DNA from: Nitrospirota bacterium
GTDB lineage: Bacteria > Nitrospirota > Thermodesulfovibrionia > UBA6902
NCBI GenBank assembly: GCA_016234115.1
Contig: JACRHD010000005.1
Location: 1-64,000, forward strand
Direction of reading: 5' to 3'
DNA length: 64,000 nucleotides
Numbering within the stretch: position 1 is the first letter of the stretch; each line of letters opens with the position of its first letter. Below the pieces are notes generated by a model, which made no database searches, was not told the DNA's origin, and was given only the letters and a program-made list of their open reading frames with translations. Both the position numbers and the translations under genes were made by a program. This document shows, piece by piece, positions 54,258 through 61,449 of this stretch.

Positions 54258-55014
54258 ATTTCCTCCTCTCAAACAACAGTCCCGCGGCAATGACAAATGC
54301 GATTGAAGAGATAACGAGAATGCCGATGTCCGCCGACAGTGAGAAATCGGTCAGGGAGGCGTCGCGGAAGATCGCGTGCTTCAGCGCGTCTATGCCGAAA
54401 GTCAGCGGATTGAGCTTTGTTAACAGTTTTAAAATATCGGGCAGGTTTTTCACGGGGTACATCGCGCCTGAGAGAAAAAACATGGGCATCACTATAAAAT
54501 TCATAATAGTGCTGAAGCTTTCGAGATTTTCAAAGAAGGCGGCGATGATGATCCCTAACGACGCAATGCAGAACGAGAGCAAAAAGGCAACGGCCATCGC
54601 ATAAGGTATTGACAGGACGCTCAGTTTTATTCCTAAAAACGGGAACAGCAGAAGGATTATGGTTGCCTGGATGACCGAAATGATCGTGCCGCTCAGGGCC
54701 TTGCCTATTACTATGGAAAAGCGCGACACCGGGGCCACGAGTATTTCCTTCATCAGCCCGAATTCCTTGTCCCATATGATGGAGATCGAGGAAAAAATAG
54801 AACTGAACAGGATCGTCATCCCCAATATTCCGGGGAATATGAACTGGATGTAGGAAACACCCATACCCGGGGAAACAAGCCTCGACATGCCTCCGCCGAC
54901 AAGAAAAAGCCATATGAGCGGCCTCGCCAGCGTGGCGACGAGCCTGCTCTTTTCCCTCACGAATTTCTTGAAGTCCCTTGCGATCAGCACATAAACGGCG
55001 TTTACTTCAATCAA
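54256..55014 (-). CDS. ABC-2 type transporter permease
   Basis: 252 residues, six membrane helices, ABC-2 family: YVLIARDFKKFVREKSRLVATLARPLIW at the N-terminus, SIIWDKEFGLMKEILVAPVSR after TM2, and LSGAMYPVKNLPDILKLLTKLNPLTFGIDALKHAI before the last helix. This form resembles drug- or polysaccharide-type exporters. The cognate ATPase gene is not adjacent; the upstream neighbour is an MFS gene. It either uses a distant ATPase or has lost its partner. Confidence 0.87.
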   Translation of the reverse strand: MIEVNAVYVLIARDFKKFVREKSRLVATLARPLIWLFLVGGGMSRLVSPGMGVSYIQFIFPGILGMTILFSSIFSSISIIWDKEFGLMKEILVAPVSRFSIVIGKALSGTIISVIQATIILLLFPFLGIKLSVLSIPYAMAVAFLLSFCIASLGIIIAAFFENLESFSTIMNFIVMPMFFLSGAMYPVKNLPDILKLLTKLNPLTFGIDALKHAIFRDASLTDFSLSADIGILVISSIAFVIAAGLLFERRK

Positions 55015-55051
55015 GCGTCACCCCTCCATGGAAAAATCTTACTACAAATTT

Positions 55052-55142
55052 ACAGTAGTTAGTAGCAAGTAGTTAGTAGCTAAGGGGGGGGATTTCTTAA
55101 CGTGCCTCCCTTAACTACTTAACTACTAACTACTCGCTACTT
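55052..55142. repeat. Word-repeat dyad cassette (AGTAGTTAGTAGC family)
   Basis: Left arm CAGTAGTTAGTAGCAAGTAG plus TTAGTAGCTAAGG; right arm CCTCCCTTAACTACTTAACTACTAACTACTCG. Same family as 5957-6054. Confidence 0.85.
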
Positions 55143-55152
55143 AATTACGGTT

Positions 55153-56457
55153 TCATTTCTGCGACAGGTATCTCGCCTCTTCCACCCCCTTTTGCTCATT
55201 TACAAAATACAGCAATATCCCGCCGGCAATGAAGAAAATCGAAATAGAAGAAATACTCACCCTTGACGCAGTGACGCCGCTGTATCCCATTGCCCTGACC
55301 GCGAGGCCTGTTCCGCCCATTAAAACAGGTCCGAGGACGGCGGCAAACTTGCCGATCATGTTATAGAAACCGAAGTACTCCGCCGACTTTTCGGCAGGAA
55401 TGATCCTCGCGTATAACGAGCGGCTCAGGGCCTGGATGCCTCCCTGCACCAGACCGATGATAATTGCCAGTATATAGAATTCCTGTTTACTGTCCATGAA
55501 AGCGCCCCAAACAGTGACAAACAGGTACACGCCGATTGCAATAAATATGCTTTTCCTGGCGCCGAGCCTGCCGCCTAAATAGCCGAACCCCGCAGCGCAC
55601 GGAAAACCGACAAACTGGGTGATGAGGAGCGCAAGGATCAGGTCATTTGCCTGCAAGCCGATGGACATGCCGTAATCCACCGCCATTACGATGATTGTGT
55701 CCACGCCGTCAATGTAGAGCCAGTAAGCAAGGAGAAAGAGAAATATGGTCTTCAGGTGACGGATTTCATGAAAGGTCCCGCTCAACTGCCGGATGCCGGC
55801 CCTGATCGCATTGGGTCCATTGCCGCCGCTGCCTCTTCCGGGCTCCCTCACAAACAGCAGCAAGGGAATTGAAAAGACCGCCCACCACACGCCCACGGAG
55901 AGAAAAGAAAACCTGACAGCCTCATGCGCGCCCGCGAACCCGAAGCTCCCAGGGCTGAGGGTCATCCAGACGTTAAGCGCAAAAAGGAGGCCCCCTCCTA
56001 AATATCCCGCGGCGAAGCCCATCGATGAGACGAGATCGAGTTTCCTGCCGGATGCGACAGACGTCAATAATGAGTCATAAAAAATGTTTCCTCCTGAAAA
56101 CCCGATTACGGCAAACACATAAAGGACAAGCGCCGTCAGCCAGTCACCCCGTGAAACAGTGTAGAGAGACAAGGTCATAAGGACGCCCATATACGCAAAG
56201 AAGATGAGGAATTTCTTCTTTGCCGTACCCTTGTCGGCGATGGCCCCTAACAAAGGGGCCATAAGAGCTACTGTAACGCCCCCGATGGAATTCGCCAGTC
56301 CGAGTCTCGCCGTACTTTCCGTCACATCGACCCCGGAGCTCCAGAACTGTTTGAAGAAGAGTGGGAAAAATCCCGCCATAATTGTTGTGGCAAAGGCCGA
56401 ATTCGCCCAGTCATACAGCGCCCATCCGAAGATCGCCTTCCTGTCATCAGCCCGCAT
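55153..56457 (-). CDS. UMF1/Atg22-like MFS transporter
   Basis: 434 residues from ATG at 56457, with GGAGGGAG eight bases upstream; an earlier TTG is less likely. The family N-terminus FGWALYDWANSAFATTIMAGFFPLFFKQFW is diagnostic of the UMF1 group, and about 12 helices follow. Other marks are GFSGGNIFYDSLLTSVAS, GFPCAAGFGYLGGRLGARK and GLVQGGIQALSRSLYARIIP. Yeast Atg22 exports vacuolar amino acids; the bacterial substrate is unknown. It is probably an efflux or uptake carrier, expressed alone. Confidence 0.9.
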   Translation of the reverse strand: MRADDRKAIFGWALYDWANSAFATTIMAGFFPLFFKQFWSSGVDVTESTARLGLANSIGGVTVALMAPLLGAIADKGTAKKKFLIFFAYMGVLMTLSLYTVSRGDWLTALVLYVFAVIGFSGGNIFYDSLLTSVASGRKLDLVSSMGFAAGYLGGGLLFALNVWMTLSPGSFGFAGAHEAVRFSFLSVGVWWAVFSIPLLLFVREPGRGSGGNGPNAIRAGIRQLSGTFHEIRHLKTIFLFLLAYWLYIDGVDTIIVMAVDYGMSIGLQANDLILALLITQFVGFPCAAGFGYLGGRLGARKSIFIAIGVYLFVTVWGAFMDSKQEFYILAIIIGLVQGGIQALSRSLYARIIPAEKSAEYFGFYNMIGKFAAVLGPVLMGGTGLAVRAMGYSGVTASRVSISSISIFFIAGGILLYFVNEQKGVEEARYLSQK

Positions 56458-56500
56458 AACGATAACTCCCTCCGAATAAATCAGCCTCAATTATACTAAG

Positions 56501-56577
56501 TATAGAGTTTAGAGTATAGAGTTCGGAGTTTAGAAAGACGGCTGTTGCTGAACTCCGGACTCCAAACTCCGGACTCT
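56501..56577. repeat. Word-repeat dyad cassette (GAGTTTAGAGT / ACTCCGGACTCC family)
   Basis: Heptamer-like words TATAGAG, TTTAGAG, TATAGAG, TTCGGAG, TTTAGAA on the left, and AACTCCGGACTCCAAACTCC plus GGACTC on the right. It stands between the divergent MFS and DUF116 genes. Confidence 0.85.
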
Positions 56578-56598
56578 TTTATGTTATCCTTTTGATAT

Positions 56599-57114
56599 AT
56601 GTTGAAAAAACTCAAATTCCTGGGCAGTCTTTATATTTACAAGCTCCGGGGACTCCTTGGCCTGAAGCCGTACGATATTATGTCGGCCATCAACGATTAC
56701 TACAGGGACGACTTCCTGAAATTGGAGAAGAAAGACGTTGCCGTCATCCTTCCGCACTGCCTTATTCATAGCAGGTGTCCGGCTAAATTCTCGAAGGCCG
56801 ACGGGGTCCTCTGCACCAGATGCAACCTCTGCGGATGCGGGGAAATCAATTCGGCTGCCGCCGAGAGGGGCTATCAGTTTTATATCTCTCCAAGCGTGGG
56901 ATTTACCAAAAGACTCGTCCGGAGGAAAAATCTCTGCGGCGTCATAGGGGTCGCCTGCGATTATGAAATCGAGAGGGGCATACATTCCGAGAGAATATCA
57001 GGCAACGGCGTCAGTATCGACCAGAGGAAAATAAAGACCCAGGGCATCCGCCTCCAGGCCTACGACTGCATCCATAACGACGTTGACTGGGAAAAGATAA
57101 AAGCGCTGCTTTAA
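56599..57114 (+). CDS. DUF116 protein
   Basis: 171 residues. The DUF116 signature is present: VAVILPHCLIHSRCPA, then GVLCTRCNLCGCGEI, and later RKNLCGVIGVACDYEIERGI. The seven or so cysteines suggest an iron-sulfur or zinc site. Many family members are membrane-associated; here no clear membrane helix is present. It is followed after two bases by a nuclease-like gene, so the two are co-translated. The role of DUF116 is unknown. Confidence 0.88.
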   Translation: MLKKLKFLGSLYIYKLRGLLGLKPYDIMSAINDYYRDDFLKLEKKDVAVILPHCLIHSRCPAKFSKADGVLCTRCNLCGCGEINSAAAERGYQFYISPSVGFTKRLVRRKNLCGVIGVACDYEIERGIHSERISGNGVSIDQRKIKTQGIRLQAYDCIHNDVDWEKIKALL

Positions 57115-57116
57115 GA

Positions 57117-57965
57117 ATGGAAGAAGATACAAAGGCCCTCAGGAGCGAAATCAGGCGCCTCAGGAAGAAAATAACCCGGCTTACCCCGGGCCTTGAGGCC
57201 ATGCTGAAACTCCGGGGATTCAGAGTATACAAGAAAGGGCCTTCCGAAGATTTAATCCTGCCTCAGAAGAAATATGACCGTCCATATTTCGAAAAACTGA
57301 AGAAATATTCCTTCCGGCTGCTCATGAGAGACGTCATAAAGCATCAGGATTTCTTTACGCCCGAAATGGTGACCCGGTATGCGACAAAGGAAGTGACCCT
57401 GCAATATATCGGTTTTCTGCTGAAGGCGGGCATTGTTGAACCGGCCGGTGAAGGCTATCGTTCGGTCAAACGCCCGATCAAGAGTTTCGGCGAAACCCTC
57501 GAATGGTTTGTTGCGGGCCTGTTACAGAAGGAATTCGGGGCGGAAACGATATGGGGGGTCAAGTTCAAAAGGCCCGGGGTCGGCGGCGATTATGACCTTA
57601 TAGCCAGGATTGAAGACGCCGTCCTGTATATGGAAATCAAGTCTTCCCCGCCTAAACAGATTTATGACCGCGAAATAACCGCTTTCATGACCCGCGCCGA
57701 AGACCTGTCGCCCGACCTCTCCATCTTTCTCGTGGATACCGAGCTGAGGATGAAGGACAAAATAGTCCCGATGTTCGAGGACGAATTAAGGAAGCGGTAT
57801 GAGGACCCGCCGCCTGTAGAACGGCTCGAAAAGGAACTGTTTCATATATGCAATAAAATCCTTATAATAAACTCGAAAGACAGCATAGAAACGAATATCG
57901 GGAAGGCCCTGGCATTTCACTGGAACAGAAAAGGCAGAGTTAAGAGTCAGGAGTTCAGAGTTTAG
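57117..57965 (+). CDS. PD-(D/E)XK nuclease-like protein
   Basis: 282 residues. An N-terminal coiled coil (TKALRSEIRRLRKKITRL) and a winged-helix-like part (RLLMRDVIKHQDFFTPEMV, EVTLQYIGFLLKAGIVEP) precede a likely PD-(D/E)XK core. In the core, GGDYDLIA supplies Asp and AVLYMEIKSSP supplies the ExK pair about 12 residues later; TLEWFVAGLLQKEFGAETIWGV is the preceding helix. This is the layout of restriction-endonuclease-like proteins, but the family was not identified. The last residues VKSQEFRV are encoded by a half word-repeat. It is coupled to DUF116; function unknown. Confidence 0.7.
   Translation: MEEDTKALRSEIRRLRKKITRLTPGLEAMLKLRGFRVYKKGPSEDLILPQKKYDRPYFEKLKKYSFRLLMRDVIKHQDFFTPEMVTRYATKEVTLQYIGFLLKAGIVEPAGEGYRSVKRPIKSFGETLEWFVAGLLQKEFGAETIWGVKFKRPGVGGDYDLIARIEDAVLYMEIKSSPPKQIYDREITAFMTRAEDLSPDLSIFLVDTELRMKDKIVPMFEDELRKRYEDPPPVERLEKELFHICNKILIINSKDSIETNIGKALAFHWNRKGRVKSQEFRV
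57936..57965. repeat. Half word repeat in a coding 3' end (AGAGTTCAGAGTTTAG family)
   Basis: AGAGTTAAGAGTCAGGAGTT plus CAGAGTTTAG is the left-arm style of the 56501-56577 cassette, without a right arm. It encodes the last residues and stop of the preceding protein. Confidence 0.6.
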
Positions 57966-57985
57966 CAATAAAGGAGCTGATCATA

Positions 57986-58153
57986 ATGAATAAAACGATT
58001 TGCGCAATCTGCGCATGGAGGGCCACCTGCAAGAAACAGTTCTCCATGAGCGGGGACGTGAAATGTGCTGATTATGTAAGAGATGTCTCCATTAAAGAAG
58101 AAAAAGAAGAAGACGAGGGGAAAAAGACCCCCGACCCCGAAAAATCAAAGTAA
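57986..58153 (+). CDS. 55-residue Cys-containing protein
   Basis: A good AAAGGAG lies shortly before ATG at 57986. The product has four cysteines in CAICAWRATCKKQFSMSGDVKCADY, then RDVSI and an acidic/Lys-rich tail. The Cys spacing suggests a small zinc or iron-sulfur knuckle. It follows the nuclease-like gene by 20 bases in the same direction and may belong to that operon. I recall similar short proteins in related genomes but cannot name the family. Confidence 0.72.
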   Translation: MNKTICAICAWRATCKKQFSMSGDVKCADYVRDVSIKEEKEEDEGKKTPDPEKSK

Positions 58154-58200
58154 GGAATTCCGACGGCAGCGGACGTGTGACGCGGTCCGCGGCGGGGATG

Positions 58201-58617
58201 TCATGCCCGCCTGTCTACAAGACGCTTTTTTTCTTCGAGATAATCTTCCAGTCTCTGCAGTCTTCTGTGAGTAAAGTCCCGGATCTTTATCATGGTCCCT
58301 TTTGCACTGTTCGGCCCTTTGGGCCCCGGGACTACCACGCCCCTGACTTCAGAAAGCAGTTTTATCTTCGGCGGGATATAGAAATGAAGCTCCACGCTCG
58401 ACCCTTCAGGCAGGGGTGTGTCCGTCTCGACAAACACCTTTCCTTTGCTCGTGTTCAGCAAAAAAGCGGGGCACGAAAGAGGGACGTCATCTCCGAATTT
58501 AACGGCGAGACAGAGCGGAAAATTGACCGGTCTGGTAATTCCCTCATCCTGATAGAATTCCTCCGCCCTTCCCTTCTTGTCGATAAAATATTTGTCCATA
58601 TCGCTTTCTCCGGGCAT
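58201..58617 (-). CDS. PilZ-domain protein
   Basis: 138 residues. The PilZ fold is indicated by an Arg near the start of the domain (EGITRPVNFPLCLAVKFG), FLLNTSKGKVFVETDTPLPEGSSVELHFYIPP, and LLSEVRGVVV. The classical DxSxxG motif is replaced by LNTSKGKV, so c-di-GMP binding is plausible but not certain. AGGAAGA precedes the ATG. With the diguanylate cyclase at 61450-63858 it may belong to c-di-GMP signalling. Confidence 0.8.
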   Translation of the reverse strand: MPGESDMDKYFIDKKGRAEEFYQDEGITRPVNFPLCLAVKFGDDVPLSCPAFLLNTSKGKVFVETDTPLPEGSSVELHFYIPPKIKLLSEVRGVVVPGPKGPNSAKGTMIKIRDFTHRRLQRLEDYLEEKKRLVDRRA

Positions 58618-58695
58618 TTATACTCTTCCTGATTAAATTATATCAAAGAAAATTCCGGAAGCAAGAGGCGGGATCAGCCCGGAATCCACCACCTA

Positions 58696-58838
58696 ACCAC
58701 AGAGGGCACAGAGAAAAGATTTATTTATCGGCAGATTACACAGATTTCACAGATTGAAAAAATATTTCTAAATACATCTGTGTTAATCAGTGTAATCTGC
58801 GGATTAATATTTATTTTTTCCTCTGTGGTCTCTGTGGT
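58696..58838. repeat. Word-repeat dyad cassette (CACAGAG / CACAGATT family)
   Basis: Outer arms AACCACAGAGGGCACAGAGA and CTCTGTGGTCTCTGTGGTTT; inner arms GGCAGATTACACAGATTTCA and ATCTGTGTTAATCAGTGTAA. It is the closest relative of 6628-6776. Confidence 0.85.
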
Positions 58839-58862
58839 TTGTCTTTTGATGGTCAATCCGGG

Positions 58863-60047
58863 TCAGCGCTTGAACCGTCTTTTGCGGTCGGTCCATATGA
58901 GAAGAGCGAAAATGGTGAGCAGCACCGCCGTTGTAGTTATAAAAGCGCTGCCCGGGCCGAACTCGTAGGGCAGCAGCGCGGCCCTCTCATAAAACCATGA
59001 GTCCCTCAGCAGTAAACCGAGAGGCGCCCTTAATCCGACCACGAGCATGGCCCCGAGTAATGCAAACCAGTGTCTTACATATCCCTCGGCGGACCGCCAG
59101 AGTATGCCGCTTACTCAGCCTCCGGTGATGGTCATGCCGAACCCGAATATAACACTTCCAAAAAAGATGTTCCACCCCGCCCTGAAGACATATGACTCCT
59201 CCGGCCTGAGCCCTGCCGTCTTGACAAGGGTAAATCCTGCCACACCGATCAGCAGACTTATAACGAGACTTCTCATCATGCGGGTAGTTCTGGTGACGAA
59301 GATTTCCCTGAAGGCTGAGGCGAAACAGAATGCGGACCTCTGAAAGACTACGCCGAAGAATGCCCCGAAGAGAAAGGCGGCGGCCGGAAATTTCGAGCCT
59401 TTATATATATCTGCGGCTATGATAAATAGTATTACGAGTGATGCGACCGCGGCAATCGCGGGTTGAAAACGCCTGTAATCTTTTTTAATGACCTCGTTTT
59501 TTGACGCATTGCCCATCCGGAGGGGACCGGAGCCGAACAATTTTTCAGACTCCCTGTTTATCTGCCATATCACAAACTTCCCGCCGATGAAGGCGCCGGC
59601 CAGCAAACCCGCCATCATAACGAAGCCGCTCAGCGAAAGCCCCATGATATCCGAATACAGTCCGCCCAGGATGCAGGCGCCGGCCAGGAAACTGCCGATC
59701 CCCATCAGCGAGCCGCCGATGAAGCCCTGAACATAGCCGCTTATTTTTTCTCTTTTCAGGCTGAACTGTTTAGCAGTGAGGGCTGATAAGAAGACCCCCG
59801 ACATCAGGCCGATGTACAGGACATGTTCCGCATAATATCTTGAAGCCTGCAAAAACTGCGCAGGCGGCTGGATATTCATCGAAGGGATTTTATAAACCCA
59901 TCTTCCCCAGTCCGCAATAACCGCCGTAGTAGTCGCTATGGGCCCTGAATACAAAAACATCAGGGTATTAAGCAGCGCCAATATTACCGCGCCGAGTTCC
60001 GAAGGCCACTTTTCCTCAAAGATTTTTTTATAAAGGTCGGAAGGCAT
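58863..60047 (-). CDS. YeeE/YedE-family transporter, probable selenoprotein (in-frame TGA = Sec311)
   Basis: Read through one TGA (59115-59117), the frame gives 394 residues. Before the TGA: LNTLMFLYSGPIATTTAVIADWG, MGIGSFLAGACILGGLYSDIMG and QRSAFCFASAFREIF, all YeeE/YedE (sulfur transporter) features, ending IFGFGMTITGG. After it, in the same frame, come VSGILWRSAEGYVRHWFALLG and two further helices to LLIWTDRKRRFKR. Family members have Cys in this Gly-Gly-Cys position, so the TGA replaces the conserved Cys of the second repeat. A SECIS-like hairpin follows at the right distance. A nonsense mutation is the alternative. Sulfur or selenium oxyanion transport is inferred from family. Confidence 0.75.
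59077..59107 (-). promoter_or_regulatory. Bacterial SECIS-like hairpin
   Basis: In the mRNA, 19 bases after the UGA, a GGUCC apical loop is closed by UGGC/GCCG, then CU/GG after one mismatch. After a two-base bulge GCAUA/UAUGU continues the stem. This meets the usual bacterial SECIS rules (loop 16-37 bases after UGA, G in the first loop positions) and recalls the GGUC loop of E. coli fdhF. Confidence 0.65.
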
Positions 60048-60146
60048 CGTCTCTTTGTTTCATTGTAACAAAGAGTCACGTTTATTCTCCACCAAGGGTG
60101 TTTGTCGATTATGGAAATTCCGGGACAGGCTGCCCTTTGTGCGCTT

Positions 60147-60317
60147 TCACGACTCCCTGCAGTTGTCGCCCCCGCAGGGGAAATAGACGGAAAAGGCCTG
60201 CTTCATCTTTTCGACGGCTTCCTGCTGTGTCCTTCCTCTTGCCGTAAATCCCGGGATCTCCTCGCAGCTTACAATCCAGTCCCCTGCTTCATCCTGATAA
60301 ACTGTCAGCTTCTTCAT
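60147..60317 (-). CDS. Small HicB-like protein
   Basis: 56 residues: KKLTVYQDEAGDWIVSCEEIP, then GFTARGRTQQEAVEKMKQAF. The pattern of a partial RNase H-like HicB domain (edeGgyva..pelpG....G.T.eEA...i..Ai) is clear. No HicA toxin gene is visible beside it, and the C-terminal DNA-binding part of full HicB is absent. No strong ribosome site. Likely a solitary HicB-fold protein, possibly regulatory. Confidence 0.65.
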   Translation of the reverse strand: MKKLTVYQDEAGDWIVSCEEIPGFTARGRTQQEAVEKMKQAFSVYFPCGGDNCRES

Positions 60318-60336
60318 TACCTATGCGGCCGTAGTC

Positions 60337-60516
60337 CTATTTCACGTCTCTGATTGTGGCCATTATCTTTTCCTTCATAGTCTCGGACATCTCTCTCATA
60401 TTATGCTTGACGATGCCGTGCTTTGCAATTTTCATGAGGATCTCTTCCTTTGTCTTGGCCCGGCATTTCCAGTTGCATTCCCCTCCGAAGTCCCTGCAGC
60501 TAAACAATTTTGCCAT
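60337..60516 (-). CDS. DUF1059 small protein
   Basis: 59 residues from ATG at 60516, with GGAGG six to seven bases upstream; an upstream extension to 60606 is not credible. AKLFSCRDFGGECNWKCRAKTKEEIL is the DUF1059 signature (CxDxGxxCxxxxxAxtxeE), followed by MKIAKHGIVKHNM. Three cysteines may bind metal. Function unknown; it lies just upstream of the HicB-like gene on the same strand. Confidence 0.85.
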   Translation of the reverse strand: MAKLFSCRDFGGECNWKCRAKTKEEILMKIAKHGIVKHNMREMSETMKEKIMATIRDVK

Positions 60517-60671
60517 ATGCCTGTCCTCCGATATTTCTACGTCCATTATACTAAAGGACGCCCAAAAGTCAAGATATTTTTTCCGAAGAAATTTGCCGGC
60601 GCTCATTGACAGCGCACACTTTCACTGTTAATATTTTTTTAGAACAAACTTAAACAGGAAAGGAACGCTCT

Positions 60672-61202
60672 ATGGAAATCCCGTTACAGATTACAAGCCG
60701 AGACTTTGAACTTACTGAAGCGATGAAATCCGAAATCATGGAAAAGGCCGATAAACTGGACAAATGCTATGAGCGCATCATGAGATGCAGGGTAATCGTC
60801 GAAGCCCCTCATCGCCATCAACAGGAAGGGAGGCTGTACAATGTCCAGATATACTTGACCGTGCCCGGAGGAGAGCTGATCGTAAAACGGGAGCCCAATG
60901 AAGACCTTTATGCGGCAATCAGAAACAGTTTTGAAAACGCGCTGCGCCAACTCGAGGACTTTGCCAGGCGTCAGCGCGGGGACGTAAAACGCCACGAAGA
61001 GCCGCCGTATGCCCGCATAAGCTCCCTGTTCCCGGAAATGGGGTACGGCTTTATCACAACAATCGACGACCGGGAAATATACTTCCACAAAAACAGCGTG
61101 GTAAACCGCGATTTTATGAAACTGAAAGAAGGGATGGAGGTGCGGTTTACAGAAGAAAAAGGCGAGAAAGGCCCGCAGGCAAGCAGTGTTACTGTGGCAT
61201 GA
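60672..61202 (+). CDS. HPF/RaiA ribosome-associated protein fused to a cold-shock domain
   Basis: 176 residues. Residues 1-105 are a hibernation-promoting-factor/S30AE-like domain (PLQITSRDFELTEAMKSEIMEKADKLDK, VQIYLTVPGGELIVKREPNEDLYAAI). Residues about 112-176 are a cold-shock (OB) domain: GYGFITTIDDREIYFHKNSV holds the RNP-1 and RNP-2 strands, and EGMEVRFTEEKGEKGPQASSVTV ends it. GGAAAGGAA precedes the ATG. It probably binds idle ribosomes and RNA under stress. The fused form is known in environmental bacteria but is less common than HPF alone. Confidence 0.9.
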   Translation: MEIPLQITSRDFELTEAMKSEIMEKADKLDKCYERIMRCRVIVEAPHRHQQEGRLYNVQIYLTVPGGELIVKREPNEDLYAAIRNSFENALRQLEDFARRQRGDVKRHEEPPYARISSLFPEMGYGFITTIDDREIYFHKNSVVNRDFMKLKEGMEVRFTEEKGEKGPQASSVTVA

Positions 61203-61351
61203 GGGTCACTCGCCGACAAAAGCTGCATTATCACATGAGCAGGGCATCAGAGCATTAAGGCTCACATTGCGCCCGAAGCCGGTACATTCTGCTTCTGTAT
61301 TTTTCACTTGCCTTCTTGTTCTCTGCGGTTAATATCGGGGATATCCTGATA

Positions 61352-61378
61352 TTGAAAACCGCAGGCGCCTGTTATAAT
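61352..61378 (+). promoter_or_regulatory. Probable sigma-70 promoter
   Basis: TTGAAA (61352-61357) and a perfect TATAAT (61373-61378), spaced 15 bases (17 if TATTGA is taken as -35), 71 bases upstream of the PAS/GGDEF gene. The rest of the 247-bp gap holds nothing recognised. Confidence 0.5.
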
Positions 61379-61449
61379 TGAATCAGGGATAATCTCCTCT
61401 TATCTTCTTCTCAAGAGCCGTAGCGACACAAAGGAGTAATCGGCCTTTT

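Noticed and set aside
58863-59048. Separate small membrane-protein gene
   Set aside because: It is in frame with the YeeE-like gene and encodes that family's C-terminus, so it is treated as the part after the recoded TGA.
60102-60353. Plus-strand 83-codon ORF
   Set aside because: Antisense to the HicB-like gene, which has a recognisable fold on the minus strand.
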